Source of the DNA: Oscillospiraceae bacterium
GTDB taxonomy: Bacteria; Bacillota; Clostridia; Oscillospirales; Oscillospiraceae
DNA length: 60,116 nt
Direction: 5' to 3'
Assembly (NCBI GenBank): GCA_017416685.1
Contig: JAFQBN010000025.1
Location: 1 to 60,116, forward strand
The position numbers were made by a program, and so were the translations under genes. Of this stretch, positions 42,519 to 51,377 are shown one piece after another. The stretch's first letter is position 1; the number at the start of each line of letters is the position of its first letter. The notes beneath the pieces are model-generated. The model saw nothing but the letters and a program-made list of their open reading frames with translations. It ran no database searches and was not told the DNA's origin.

Positions 42519-42551
42519 AAAACGGCTGTCGCAATGCGACAGCCGTTTTTT
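42519..42551. terminator. Bidirectional terminator between sleB-like gene and obgE
   Basis: Thirteen-base arms AACGGCTGTCGCA (42521-42533) and complement (42535-42547) with AAAA and TTTTTT on the sides; serves both converging genes. Confidence 0.88.
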
Positions 42552-43831
42552 CAGCGCTGATATTCAAATTCCAGATCGTACAGGGACACGATGTCGCCAT
42601 CGTTGATACCCATAGCCTCCAGCTTGTCGAACAGGCCGGACTGGCGCAGCTGGCGGTCAAACCAGTTGCGGGACTCGTAATCGCCGAAGTTGACATTGGC
42701 GATGAGTTTCTGCAGCCAGGGGGCTTCCACCACCCAGGTGTCGTCGTACTGCTCGATGGTCACCTCGCCAGTGGTATCCACCTCCGGCGGGCGCTCCACA
42801 TAGGTGGCCTCGTACACCACCACGGGGGGCAGCTGGGCCAGTTCCTGGGCCGCCCGCTTGACGATCTCCCGGGTACCCATGTGGGCGGCGGCAGACATCT
42901 CGAACAGTTCCATGCCCTTGGCCCGGACGTGCTCGCGCAGACGCTCCAGCAGTTCCGGGTCCTCCAGCATGTCCACCTTGTTGGCAGCCACGATCATCTT
43001 GCGCGAGGCAAGCTCGGGGGAATACTGGGCAAGTTCTGCGTTAATGGCCTCGAAATCCTCCACAGGGTCCCGGCCCTCGCTGCCCGACACATCCACCACG
43101 TGGATGAGCAGGCGGCAGCGGTCGATATGCCGCAGGAAATCGTGGCCCAGACCGGCGCCGTCGGCCGCGCCCTCAATAATACCGGGGATATCGGCCATGA
43201 CGAAGGATACGCCCTCCTCCACATAGACCACGCCCAGATTGGGGAACAGGGTGGTAAAGTGGTAGTTGGCGATTTTAGGCTGGGCGCGGCTGACCACACT
43301 CAGAAGGGTGGACTTGCCCACATTGGGGAAACCCACCAGACCCACGTCAGCCAGCAGCTTCAGCTCCAGCACCACGTCCCGGCTCTGACCGGGCAGGCCC
43401 GCCTTTGCAAAGCGGGGCACCTGACGGGTGGGGGTGGCAAAGTGCTGGTTGCCCCAGCCGCCGCGGCCGCCGCGGCACAGGACAAAGGGGGTGGGGTCGG
43501 ACATATCGTGGATGATCTCGTTGGTCTCGGCGTCCCGGATGACGGTGCCGCGGGGGACTTTCAGCACAAGATCCTCGCCGTCCCGGCCGGTGCAGCGCTT
43601 ACCGCCGCCGTCCATGCCGTTCTGGGCCACGTACTTGCGCTTATAGCGAAAGTCCATCAGGGTGGACATGTGGTCGTCGATGGTGACCACCACGTTGCCG
43701 CCGTGTCCGCCGTCGCCGCCGTCGGGGCCGCCGTTGGCCACGTATTTTTCACGATGGAAGGACACCACACCGTTGCCGCCGTTTCCGGAGCGGACGGTAA
43801 TGCGCGCGGTATCCACAAAAGGTGCTGCCAT
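42551..43831 (-). CDS. obgE: GTPase Obg
   Basis: Essential GTPase of large-subunit assembly and stress control. The 426 residues have the glycine-rich Obg fold (VRSGNGGNGVVSFHREKY near residue 12), the G domain from about 160 (GFPNVGKSTLLSVV, DIPGIIEGA, NKVD) and a C-terminal OCT domain (WVVEAPWLQKLIANVNF) typical of Firmicutes. ATG at 43831 has GGAGGTG upstream; GTG three codons earlier overlaps that site. It follows rplU-prp-rpmA in the conserved order, after a terminator. Confidence 0.97.
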   Translation of the reverse strand: MAAPFVDTARITVRSGNGGNGVVSFHREKYVANGGPDGGDGGHGGNVVVTIDDHMSTLMDFRYKRKYVAQNGMDGGGKRCTGRDGEDLVLKVPRGTVIRDAETNEIIHDMSDPTPFVLCRGGRGGWGNQHFATPTRQVPRFAKAGLPGQSRDVVLELKLLADVGLVGFPNVGKSTLLSVVSRAQPKIANYHFTTLFPNLGVVYVEEGVSFVMADIPGIIEGAADGAGLGHDFLRHIDRCRLLIHVVDVSGSEGRDPVEDFEAINAELAQYSPELASRKMIVAANKVDMLEDPELLERLREHVRAKGMELFEMSAAAHMGTREIVKRAAQELAQLPPVVVYEATYVERPPEVDTTGEVTIEQYDDTWVVEAPWLQKLIANVNFGDYESRNWFDRQLRQSGLFDKLEAMGINDGDIVSLYDLEFEYQR

Positions 43832-43855
43832 ATTGCGCACCTCCGTTTCTTTTGG

Positions 43856-43893
43856 GATAAAACAAGCCGCAAACGCGTGCGTTTGCGGCTTGT
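43856..43893 (-). terminator. Terminator between rpmA and obgE
   Basis: Fifteen-base arms (43862-43876, 43879-43893; ACAAGCCGCAAACGC) followed by TTTT on the minus strand. It would limit obgE to read-through or a separate start. Confidence 0.8.
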
Positions 43894-43908
43894 AGTCAGT
43901 AATGTAAA

Positions 43909-44193
43909 TTACTGGGCGACCTCCACAATGGAGACCTGCTTGCGGTCCTTGCCAAGGCGCTCGAACTTGACCTTGCCGTCCTTCAGGGCGAACAGGGTGT
44001 CGTCGCTGCCCTTGCCCACGTTCACACCGGGGTGGATGTGGGTGCCGCGCTGACGGACCAGGATGTTGCCGGCCAGAACGAACTGACCGTCGCCGCGCTT
44101 GACACCCAGGCGCTTAGCCTCGGAATCGCGGCCGTTACGAGTGGAGCCAACGCCCTTCTTATGGGCGAAAAACTGCAAACCGATTTTCAGCAT
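43909..44193 (-). CDS. rpmA: 50S ribosomal protein L27 with cleavable N-terminal extension
   Basis: L27 reaches into the peptidyl-transferase centre. The 94 residues begin MLKIGLQFF before [15 protein letters not shown]; in Firmicutes the first nine residues are cut off by the protease Prp, whose gene lies three bases upstream. The cut site F9-A10 is intact. The core [20 protein letters not shown] is typical. Confidence 0.98.
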   Translation of the reverse strand: MLKIGLQFFAHKKGVGSTRNGRDSEAKRLGVKRGDGQFVLAGNILVRQRGTHIHPGVNVGKGSDDTLFALKDGKVKFERLGKDRKQVSIVEVAQ

Positions 44194-44196
44194 GTC

Positions 44197-44526
44197 TTAC
44201 ACCTCCAAGACAGAAATGTTTTCAGGATATTCCTCGTGCAGTTCGGTGAAGTGGACCATCAGCGCCGTCAGAAGGGTCTGACAGGTGCTTTCGTTGGTCT
44301 GTCCCAAACCGCCGGGGAGTTTGAGGGAGATAGATGCGTCCTTCTGCCGGACCTTGACCGATGCCTCCAGTCCAAGCACGTCGTTGATGGCGCACTCACA
44401 AAGGCGGACGGCACTGGTGACGGCGGCGCAGACGATGTCACTGCCCTCGTCGGCAAACCCGCTGTGGCCCTGAACATCAAAGCCAACAATACGGCTGCCC
44501 TCTAGATGGAACGATACGGTGGTCAT
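44197..44526 (-). CDS. prp: Ribosomal-processing cysteine protease Prp
   Basis: Removes the N-terminal extension of L27, essential for ribosome assembly in staphylococci. The 109 residues contain the catalytic His in GFDVQGHSGFADEGSD (residue 21) and the catalytic Cys in IVCAAVTSAV (residue 33). It lies between rplU and rpmA, its standard place, and its start overlaps the rplU stop by one base. Confidence 0.95.
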   Translation of the reverse strand: MTTVSFHLEGSRIVGFDVQGHSGFADEGSDIVCAAVTSAVRLCECAINDVLGLEASVKVRQKDASISLKLPGGLGQTNESTCQTLLTALMVHFTELHEEYPENISVLEV

Positions 44527-44837
44527 CAGGCCTTGATAGCGCCGATCTGCACCTTGGTGTAGGGCTGACGATGGCCCTGACGCTTACGGAAGCCCTTCTT
44601 GGGGGTGTACTTGAAGATCATGATCTTCTTGCCCTTACCGTTCTTGACCACGGTGGCGGCCACGGAAGCACCCTCCACAACGGGAGCGCCGAAGGTAGCC
44701 TTGTCACCGTCGATGACGGCCAGAACCTTGTCGAAGGTGATGGCGTCACCGGCCTCGTTGGCCAGCTTCTCGACGAAGATGACGTCGCCCTCGGCAACCT
44801 TGTACTGCTTACCGCCGGTTTCGATGATAGCATGCAT
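44526..44837 (-). CDS. rplU: 50S ribosomal protein L21
   Basis: Large-subunit protein of 103 residues starting [18 protein letters not shown] and ending with the basic [15 protein letters not shown], both typical. AAGGAG precedes the ATG; a longer frame through the leader is rejected. First gene of the rplU-prp-rpmA unit, behind a leader with conserved features. Confidence 0.97.
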   Translation of the reverse strand: MHAIIETGGKQYKVAEGDVIFVEKLANEAGDAITFDKVLAVIDGDKATFGAPVVEGASVAATVVKNGKGKKIMIFKYTPKKGFRKRQGHRQPYTKVQIGAIKA

Positions 44838-44840
44838 GGA

Positions 44841-44921
44841 AATTTCAACTCCTTTATTTACGGACTCGCTCTTACAGGTGGGGCATTTTACCCGCCCGCT
44901 TGCAGACCCGTTCAATGCGGC
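44841..44921 (-). promoter_or_regulatory. Probable L21 leader RNA
   Basis: The 80-base untranslated leader of rplU ends CCTGTAAGAGCGAGTCCG then TAAATAAAGGAG, which agrees with the 3' part of the ribosomal protein L21 leader as I remember it; CGGGCGGGT upstream can pair with GCCCCACCTG. In Firmicutes this element is thought to let L21 control its own message. Confidence 0.6.
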
Positions 44922-44927
44922 TTTCAT

Positions 44928-44956
44928 AGTTTATCAGTACAAGTCCCCTTTGTCAA
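44928..44956 (-). promoter_or_regulatory. rplU promoter
   Basis: On the minus strand TTGACA (44956-44951), 17 bases, TAAACT (44933-44928). Confidence 0.87.
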
Positions 44957-44974
44957 GAGAAAAGTTCCTGATTT

Positions 44975-45946
44975 TCAACTTTTTTCGGTACAGGGGCAGG
45001 GGTGGTTCAAAATTTCAGCCGCAACCGCCTCCCACTGTCCCTCCCGGCCCGGACAGGGACCTTCCTCCACCGTTACGGCGTACTTCTCCAGCAGCTCGAT
45101 GGGTTTATAGGACAGCTTGGAATTGCGCAGGCCGGGATCGCCGGTATCGTCCTCTCGGTTGATGTAGGCTACACCCTCCCCGGCAAACTGCTGGGCAAAC
45201 TGGCTGACCAGCATCTGGTAACAGCCCTCCCGCTCCCGGTCGGCTTTCTCAATGTGGATAAACAGGGTATCCCCCAACACCTCGCCCACGGAAAATCCCA
45301 CGATCTCTTCCCCGATCCACAGGGCGCCGGCCACCATACCGTACCGTTCCACATTGTACAGCACCTGCCGGGTCTTTTCCAGGTCCTCGGCAAAAGAGCC
45401 GCTGTCCTTCTGCACCGCCGCGGCGTATCGGTCCAGAAACGCCATAGCCGCAGGCAGGTCGTCCCCGGTCATGGGTGCAAAGCGCCAGTTTTCATAGGTG
45501 CGCAGAAAGCGGTTGACGTGGTTGCGCTGGCCCGCCAGCTTCTTGCCCTTGAAAAACTGCAGAGCTTCCTTCTCGTAGAGGTAATCGAAGGTGTCCCGGT
45601 CGCACATGACCCGGGCGCAGGGGAAGTGGCTCATGAGGGTGTCCAGCTCCTGCCGGGGGATGGGATAGAAGATGATGGGAATGTCCCGTTTTTGGCAGAA
45701 GGCGCGGATCTGCTCGTAGGCCGCGTGGATGTCCCCGCCGTGGGGCAGGGTGAACATAGTCCCCGTGCCGGGGTAGTCCACTTTGAAATACAGCACACCC
45801 TCGTGGATGGCATATTCAGTTTTGTAGTAGTCACGCCAGATGAAGATGACGCCCACTGTCAGGTCGCACAGGCGGCTGGGGTTATCTGTAAAGTAGGGCC
45901 GCAGCTTGTCCAGATCCTGCTCGGTCAGGGGATGAAAGTCCAGCAT
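44975..45946 (-). CDS. DUF2156 (LPG synthase C-terminal-like) acyltransferase-fold protein
   Basis: A 323-residue soluble protein of the DUF2156 family, related to the catalytic domain of MprF, which transfers lysine from tRNA to phosphatidylglycerol. It has a double GNAT fold: DLTVGVIFIWRDYY and GTMFTLPHGGD in the first half, LAGQRNHVNRF near residue 140 and YINREDDTGDPGLRNSKLS in the second. It lacks the membrane part of MprF, so the acceptor may be something other than a lipid. The ATG at 45946 is chosen over one seven codons earlier. Confidence 0.83.
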   Translation of the reverse strand: MLDFHPLTEQDLDKLRPYFTDNPSRLCDLTVGVIFIWRDYYKTEYAIHEGVLYFKVDYPGTGTMFTLPHGGDIHAAYEQIRAFCQKRDIPIIFYPIPRQELDTLMSHFPCARVMCDRDTFDYLYEKEALQFFKGKKLAGQRNHVNRFLRTYENWRFAPMTGDDLPAAMAFLDRYAAAVQKDSGSFAEDLEKTRQVLYNVERYGMVAGALWIGEEIVGFSVGEVLGDTLFIHIEKADREREGCYQMLVSQFAQQFAGEGVAYINREDDTGDPGLRNSKLSYKPIELLEKYAVTVEEGPCPGREGQWEAVAAEILNHPCPCTEKS

Positions 45947-45966
45947 AGCTCTTTCTCTTTTCCGCA

Positions 45967-45996
45967 AAAGTGAAGCGTCCGCGGAGCGGACGCTTC
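45967..45996 (-). terminator. Terminator after prmA
   Basis: Arms GAAGCGTCCGC (45972-45982) and complement (45986-45996); on the minus strand CACTTTTG follows. Moderately strong. Confidence 0.65.
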
Positions 45997-46041
45997 CTTA
46001 TCTTTATTATACCATAAATTGGCCGCTGTAAACCGACAAAA

Positions 46042-46986
46042 TTATGCTTTTTTTGCGGTCAGGGCCACCCAGCCGTTCTGCTCATCCCGACGGATGATGG
46101 CAAGTCCGTTGCGCTGCAAGGCTGCCTCCACCTCGTGGGCGCGGGTATCGATGATGCCGGAGCAGATAAACAGGCCGTCGTCCTTCATCAATCCCGTGGC
46201 CTGCGCGGACAGGGGAATGATGACGTCGGCCACAATGTTGGCCAGCACTAGATCGTACTGCTGACGGGCCAGATCCCTTGCAAGGCTCCTGTCACTGAGT
46301 ACATCGCCGGCCAGCACGGTATAGCGGTCTTTGCCGATGCCGTTGAGTCCGGCATTTTCATAGGCCACGTCCACCGCCTTGGGGTCAATGTCCACCGCCA
46401 CGGCGCTCTCGGCGCCCAGCACCAAAGCCGCGATGGACAGAATGCCGCTGCCGCAGCCAAGGTCCAGTACCGTGCAGCCGGGGGTGGTGTGACGCTCCAC
46501 GCCGCCCAGACACAGCTGGGTGGAGGCGTGGGAGCCGGTGCCGAAGGTCAGACCGGGGTTGAGGTAAAAAGGCACTTTCCCCTCGGGAACAGGCTCGTTT
46601 CGCTCCCACTCCGGGACCACGTAGAGCTTGTCGCCCACAGGCAAAGGCTTATAGTACTTTTGCCAGCTGTAGGCCCAGTCGTTATCGCCCAGGGGGGTGA
46701 CAGTATACTCACAGCCCAGCAGGGCGGTATACTTATTCAGCAGCTTCTTGCCGGCTTCGTCGTCGGTGACGTAGAACTTGATGCGGCTGAGTCCCTGCAT
46801 CCGTTTTTCCAGGTCCTCATCCACATAGTCCCAGAACTGGCGATTCTGCTCCAAAAATGTATGGAACTCCTGCTCATCCTCCACCACAAGGCCGGTCATA
46901 CCGGCGTTGATGAGCCGACCGGACAGCTCGTCCAGCCGGTCGGCCGTGGTGTTGACAGCCACTTCCAGCCATTTGATGTCTTCCAC
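46042..46986 (-). CDS. prmA: Ribosomal protein L11 methyltransferase
   Basis: Trimethylates amino groups of L11 using SAM. The 314 residues include the family motif FGTGSHASTQLCLGGVE near residue 150 and the SAM-binding LDLGCGSGILSIAAL near 175, then DIDPKAV and LANIVADVI. Start: AAGGAG is eight bases before GTG at 46986; the GTG at 46995 is too close to it. It lies 12 bases after degV in a DUF1836-degV-prmA unit. Both its cofactor supplier (metK) and its substrate gene (rplK) are in this window. Confidence 0.94.
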   Translation of the reverse strand: MEDIKWLEVAVNTTADRLDELSGRLINAGMTGLVVEDEQEFHTFLEQNRQFWDYVDEDLEKRMQGLSRIKFYVTDDEAGKKLLNKYTALLGCEYTVTPLGDNDWAYSWQKYYKPLPVGDKLYVVPEWERNEPVPEGKVPFYLNPGLTFGTGSHASTQLCLGGVERHTTPGCTVLDLGCGSGILSIAALVLGAESAVAVDIDPKAVDVAYENAGLNGIGKDRYTVLAGDVLSDRSLARDLARQQYDLVLANIVADVIIPLSAQATGLMKDDGLFICSGIIDTRAHEVEAALQRNGLAIIRRDEQNGWVALTAKKA

Positions 46987-46998
46987 GGTGCGCACTCC

Positions 46999-47871
46999 TT
47001 ACCGCTTGGTACCCAGCCAGAACAGCGCCAAAGTGCCGGGGCCGGAGTGAGAGCCGATAACAGGGCCGGTGTAGCCGATCATGACTTCCTTGACACCGAA
47101 GCGCTCTCGCACCATGTCGGCCAGTTTATTGGCATCGTCGATGCAGTCGCCGTGGCAGATGTAGACGATCTGCTCGGTGGGGTCGATGGCGGTCTTTTCC
47201 ATCTGATCAACAATCGCCTTGATGGAGGCACTGCGGCCGCGGGCAGTGCCGACCTTGATGAGATGACCCTCGTCATCCACGTGCATCACGGGCTTGATCG
47301 CCAGCATGGTCCCCACCACAGCGGTGGCGGCAGACACACGACCGCCCCGCTTGAGAAAGAACAGGTCGTCCACGGTAAACTGGTGGCACAGGTTTAGCTT
47401 GTTTGCCTCCACCCAGTCGCGGACCTGCTCGATGTCCATGCCCTCTGCACGCTTGCGGGCGGCGTGGGCCACCAGCAGACCCTGGCCCAGAGAGGCACAC
47501 AGGGTATCCACGGTGTACAGCTTGCGCTCGGGATACTTCTCGGAAAGCTCCTCCACAGCGATGCGGCTGGAGTTGTAGGTGGTGGACAGGCCGGAGGAGA
47601 AGGCCAGCACCAGCACGTCGTTGCCCGCGGCCAGCAGGGGCTCCAGCACCTCGGTATAAACGCCCACATTCACCGCGGCGGTGGTGGCGTTCTTGCCCTC
47701 GCGCAGCAGGTTATAGAAATCCTGCGTGTCCATCTCGGGCTCCACAGGGTCGTTTCGGTATTCCTTCTCGTCAATCATATAGGTCAGGGGAATGACCTTC
47801 ACGTCCAGCTGGTTAACCAGCTCGGCAGTCAAATCGGCACAGGAATCGGTGACGATAACGAAATTACTCAT
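46999..47871 (-). CDS. DegV family fatty-acid-binding protein
   Basis: A 290-residue protein of the DegV/FakB family, which binds a fatty acid in a buried pocket; FakB members present it to the kinase FakA. VTDSCADLTAELV near the N-terminus and FSSGLSTTYNSSRIA near residue 92 line the pocket in known structures, and the C-terminal GPVIGSHSGPGTLALF binds the carboxylate. No fakA is adjacent. It overlaps the DUF1836 gene by eight bases. Confidence 0.93.
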   Translation of the reverse strand: MSNFVIVTDSCADLTAELVNQLDVKVIPLTYMIDEKEYRNDPVEPEMDTQDFYNLLREGKNATTAAVNVGVYTEVLEPLLAAGNDVLVLAFSSGLSTTYNSSRIAVEELSEKYPERKLYTVDTLCASLGQGLLVAHAARKRAEGMDIEQVRDWVEANKLNLCHQFTVDDLFFLKRGGRVSAATAVVGTMLAIKPVMHVDDEGHLIKVGTARGRSASIKAIVDQMEKTAIDPTEQIVYICHGDCIDDANKLADMVRERFGVKEVMIGYTGPVIGSHSGPGTLALFWLGTKR

Positions 47872-48436
47872 GGTCTTTCTTCTCCTTTTCTTTGTCCTTC
47901 TTCTTTTCCTTCTCGGTTTTTTCCTGCTTTTCGGGATGCTTGGACAGCATCAGCTCCAGCACCCGCTGGCAGGCCAGCTGATTGGCGTAGCTGCGCAGGC
48001 CCAAGCTCAGGGCCAGATTGGGCAGCTCGTCCTCCGGGGTATCCACGTTCAGGTTGGCCGCCGCCTCGCTCAGGGCGGTGTCAATGGCGCGGACAAAGTA
48101 GTTATAGATCGCTTCCGGCCGTTTGTTCTCCGGCACAAAGTCCAGCATGGTACGCATATCCTTCACGCTGAGTACCTTTTTCATGGCGCACACCGCCGTC
48201 AGGTAGCCCAGATGCGTTTTGCCGTACCGCTTGCCCTCGGCCCGGGGTACAAGACCGTCCTTGATGTAGTTGTTCACCATGGCGGAGGTCACCTGCTCAT
48301 CCCCCTGCAGGTTGATAAGCTGCCGGGGCATATAGGAGATGATCTGATCCATGTACAGGGCCAGGTCGGGCAGTTCGTCCCAGTTGACGGGCCGTTCCTG
48401 CTCCAGCAACTGCTTGAGCTGCTTTAATTCTTCCAC
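47864..48436 (-). CDS. DUF1836 family protein
   Basis: A 190-residue protein of the DUF1836 family. Residues 25-85 resemble a MerR-like winged helix: LYMDQIISYMPRQL, then SAMVNNYIKDGLVPRAEGKRYG. The last 25 residues are almost only Lys, Glu and Asp. It is likely DNA-binding but no target is known. The GTG start follows AAAGGGGG at ten bases. First gene of the DUF1836-degV-prmA unit. Confidence 0.83.
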   Translation of the reverse strand: MEELKQLKQLLEQERPVNWDELPDLALYMDQIISYMPRQLINLQGDEQVTSAMVNNYIKDGLVPRAEGKRYGKTHLGYLTAVCAMKKVLSVKDMRTMLDFVPENKRPEAIYNYFVRAIDTALSEAAANLNVDTPEDELPNLALSLGLRSYANQLACQRVLELMLSKHPEKQEKTEKEKKKDKEKEKKDHE

Positions 48437-48472
48437 GGGGAAAGTCCCCCTTTCCTCTTTGTGTTATGAAAC

Positions 48473-48502
48473 ATTATATAATATAATATGCAATATTGTA
48501 AA
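48473..48502 (-). promoter_or_regulatory. Promoter of the DUF1836-degV-prmA unit
   Basis: On the minus strand TTTACA (48502-48497), 18 bases, TATAAT (48478-48473), within a very AT-rich stretch with overlapping ATTATAT repeats. Confidence 0.65.
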
Positions 48503-48608
48503 GTACATTTCCTCATATTTCATCTTTCTCCGCCGCAAAAACTTTTTCCTATGCTTGCCGGGGCATTTGTGGTACAATAATGTATCTTACTTTTGGGAGG
48601 TGATGACC

Positions 48609-51239
48609 TTGCGGCAATTGGTAGTCGGTATGCTGGCCCACGTGGATGCGGGTAAAACGACCCTGTCCGAAGCCATGCTCTACCGGGGCGGTGCCATCAA
48701 AAAACTGGGCCGGGTAGACCATCGGGACGCGTTCCTGGACACCGACCATATCGAGCGCGAGCGGGGCATCACCATCTTCTCCAAGCAGGCACTGCTCCCC
48801 CTGCCTGAGGTGAACCTCACCCTGCTGGACACCCCGGGTCACGTGGACTTCTCCACCGAAACCGAGCGTGCTTTGCAGGTGCTGGACTGTGCAGTACTGG
48901 TCATCAGCGGCACCGACGGAGTACAGGGACACACACGCACCCTGTGGTCGCTGCTGCGGCGGTATGGGGTCCCCACCCTGATTTTCGTCAACAAGATGGA
49001 CCTGGCGGTCGGTCGGCAGCAGATCTTGATGGAGCAGCTGCGCGCCCAGCTGGACGACGGATGCGTGGACTTCTCCGCGACCGCCGAACAGCTTCATGAG
49101 CAGGCCGCCATGTGTGCAGACGATGCGCTGGACGAGTTTTTATCCTCCGGCGCCCTGACAGAGAAAACGCTGCGCAGTCTGGTCTCCCGCCGAAAGATGT
49201 TCCCCTGCCTGTTCGGCTCTGCCCTGAAGCTGGATGGAGTAGACCAACTGCTGGATGCCCTGACCCGTTTCGCCCCCCGCCCGGAGCGCGGCACGGAGTT
49301 TGCCGCCCGGGTGTTCAAAATCACCCGGGATCATCAGGGAAATCGTCTGACCTGGCTGAAGGTCACCGGCGGTACGCTCCGCGCTAAAATGCTGCTGTCC
49401 GGCGGTTCGGGTGACGACCGCTGGGAGGAAAAGGCGGACCAGCTGCGGCTGTATTCCGGCGCCAAATTCTCCGCCGTCGATACGGCGCAGGCCGGTGCCG
49501 TGTGCGCAGTCACGGGCCTGACCCGCACCAGGCCCGGTCAGGGTCTCGGCGGGGAGCAAAATGCTCTGCTGCCCATTCTCGAACCCGTACTGACCTGTCA
49601 GCTGATTTTGCCCGAGGGGTGCGACCCACACGCGGCAATGGGCAAGCTGGCCCAACTGGAGGAGGAAGACCCTCAGCTGCACATCGTATGGAATCAGCTG
49701 CTGCGGCAGGTCCACATTCAGCTCATGGGTCAGGTACAGCTTGAGGTGCTGGGCCGGGTCATTGCCGAGCGCTTCGGCATGGAGGTCGCTTTCGGCCCGG
49801 GCAGCATTCTGTATAAAGAAACCATCGCCAATACCGTGGAGGGCATCGGCCACTTCGAGCCGCTGCGCCATTACGCGGAAGTGCGCCTGCTGCTGGAACC
49901 CGGCCAGCCGGGCAGCGGTCTGCACTTCGACTCCGCCTGCCCCACCGATGCGCTGGAGCTGAACTGGCAGCGGCTGGTGCTGACTCATTTGGCTGAGAAG
50001 GAGCATATTGGTGTCCTGACCGGCGCGCCCATTACCGATATGAAGATCACCCTCATCGCGGGCCGCGCCCACAACAAGCACACCGAAGGCGGCGACTTCC
50101 GTCAGGCCACTTACCGGGCCGTCCGCCACGGCCTGATGCAGGCTGAAAATGTTCTGCTGGAACCGTGGTACACATTCCGTCTGGACCTGCCCGCCGACTG
50201 TGTGGGCCGGGCTATGACCGACATTCAGAATATGGGCGGCGACTTCGATCCCCCGGAAACCGGCGACGAGCTGACCGTGCTGACCGGACGGGCCCCGGTG
50301 GCCGGTCTGCAGGATTACCCCCGGCAGGTCACCGCCTACACCCGGGGCAAGGGCCGGCTGAGCTGTCAGCCTGCGGGCTACCGCCCCTGTGCCGATCAGG
50401 AAGCGATCATGGATGCTGCCGGCTACGATCCCCTGCGGGATACCGCCAACCCCGCCGATTCGGTATTCTGCTCCCACGGGGCGGGTGTGGTCATCCCTTG
50501 GCAGCAGGTGGCCGACCACGCCCACACGGAAAGTCCCCTTGAAAAAAACGCTCCCGCAGAGGACGCGGCTTCCACCCCCGCGGGTGGCCGCTCCGACCGC
50601 TACACCGGCAGTCTGGAGCAGGACAAGCAGCTTTTGGAAATTTTCGAGCGCACTTACGGCAAGGTGGAGACCAAGTCCTTTGAACCCACCAAAAAGCCGG
50701 CCCGGACAAGCCTTTCCGACAAGGAATATACGTTCACCCCTCAAAAGACCGGGCCGGAGTACCTGCTGGTGGACGGCTATAACGTCATCTTCGCATGGGA
50801 GGACCTGAAAGCCATCGCCCAACAGGACGTTGCCGCTGCCCGGGCGGCGCTGTGCGACCTGCTGGCCGACTACCGGGGCGCAAAGCAGTGCGAAGTCATC
50901 CTCGTTTTCGATGCGTACAAGGTCAAGGGCAATCCCGGCTCCGTGGAAAAAATAAACGGTATCAGCGTAGTCTACACCAAAGAGGCCCAGACCGCCGATG
51001 CCTACATTGAGAAGGCCACCTATGATTTGAGCCGTGACCACCGGGTCCGTGTGGCCACTTCCGACGCGCTGGAGCAGCTCATCATTTTGGGTCACGGCGC
51101 TCTGCGCATTTCCGCCCGGGTGTTCCGGGAAGAAGTAGAGCAGACCCGGGTGGAGATCAGCCGTATTTTGTCCCTGCGAAATGGACAAAATCTCCGCAGT
51201 GTCCGCGTAGCAGATGCCGCCCGCATCAAAAAACCATAA
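48609..51239 (+). CDS. TetM-like translational GTPase fused to a Rae1/YacP-type NYN endonuclease domain
   Basis: An 876-residue fusion. Residues 1-650 are an EF-G-like GTPase of the ribosomal-protection type: P-loop AHVDAGKTT at 10-18, switch II DTPGHVDF from 74, NKMD at 128-131, domain IV with GRAHNKHTEGGDFRQATYRA, and an EF-G domain V. Residues 655-715 are a linker rich in Pro, Thr and charge. Residues 717-876 are a NYN/PIN domain very similar to Bacillus YacP (Rae1), which cuts mRNA in the ribosomal A site: VDGYNVIFAW, LVFDAYKVKG, TADAYIEK, VATSDALEQ. TTG is preferred as start (GGGAGGTGA at six bases). Resistance to tetracycline is not implied. Confidence 0.93.
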   Translation: MRQLVVGMLAHVDAGKTTLSEAMLYRGGAIKKLGRVDHRDAFLDTDHIERERGITIFSKQALLPLPEVNLTLLDTPGHVDFSTETERALQVLDCAVLVISGTDGVQGHTRTLWSLLRRYGVPTLIFVNKMDLAVGRQQILMEQLRAQLDDGCVDFSATAEQLHEQAAMCADDALDEFLSSGALTEKTLRSLVSRRKMFPCLFGSALKLDGVDQLLDALTRFAPRPERGTEFAARVFKITRDHQGNRLTWLKVTGGTLRAKMLLSGGSGDDRWEEKADQLRLYSGAKFSAVDTAQAGAVCAVTGLTRTRPGQGLGGEQNALLPILEPVLTCQLILPEGCDPHAAMGKLAQLEEEDPQLHIVWNQLLRQVHIQLMGQVQLEVLGRVIAERFGMEVAFGPGSILYKETIANTVEGIGHFEPLRHYAEVRLLLEPGQPGSGLHFDSACPTDALELNWQRLVLTHLAEKEHIGVLTGAPITDMKITLIAGRAHNKHTEGGDFRQATYRAVRHGLMQAENVLLEPWYTFRLDLPADCVGRAMTDIQNMGGDFDPPETGDELTVLTGRAPVAGLQDYPRQVTAYTRGKGRLSCQPAGYRPCADQEAIMDAAGYDPLRDTANPADSVFCSHGAGVVIPWQQVADHAHTESPLEKNAPAEDAASTPAGGRSDRYTGSLEQDKQLLEIFERTYGKVETKSFEPTKKPARTSLSDKEYTFTPQKTGPEYLLVDGYNVIFAWEDLKAIAQQDVAAARAALCDLLADYRGAKQCEVILVFDAYKVKGNPGSVEKINGISVVYTKEAQTADAYIEKATYDLSRDHRVRVATSDALEQLIILGHGALRISARVFREEVEQTRVEISRILSLRNGQNLRSVRVADAARIKKP

Positions 51240-51276
51240 AATCTTGCAACGAACGCAAAAAAATCGGACATACTGA

Positions 51277-51305
51277 TTTACAAACAGCAGTTTTTTTGCT
51301 ATACT
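51277..51305 (+). promoter_or_regulatory. Promoter of the CofE-like gene
   Basis: TTTACA (51277-51282), 17 bases, TATACT (51300-51305), 72 bases before the start. Confidence 0.75.
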
Positions 51306-51377
51306 ATCGTGTCGGGATTGTTTCCCCCAAATTTTACAGCCTTCCGGACGGACAGGCTGTCAAGGAGTTGTTCCGTT

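Noticed and set aside
47880-47930. Lys/Glu-rich C-terminal tail of the DUF1836 protein read as a sequencing repeat error
   Set aside because: Codons AAG, AAA, GAG and GAA alternate irregularly and the frame ends in a proper overlap with degV, so it is a genuine charged tail.
48609-50560. Call as a tetracycline resistance gene
   Set aside because: The GTPase is only TetM-like; the domain IV loop differs from true Tet proteins and a nuclease domain is attached. Resistance cannot be inferred from sequence.
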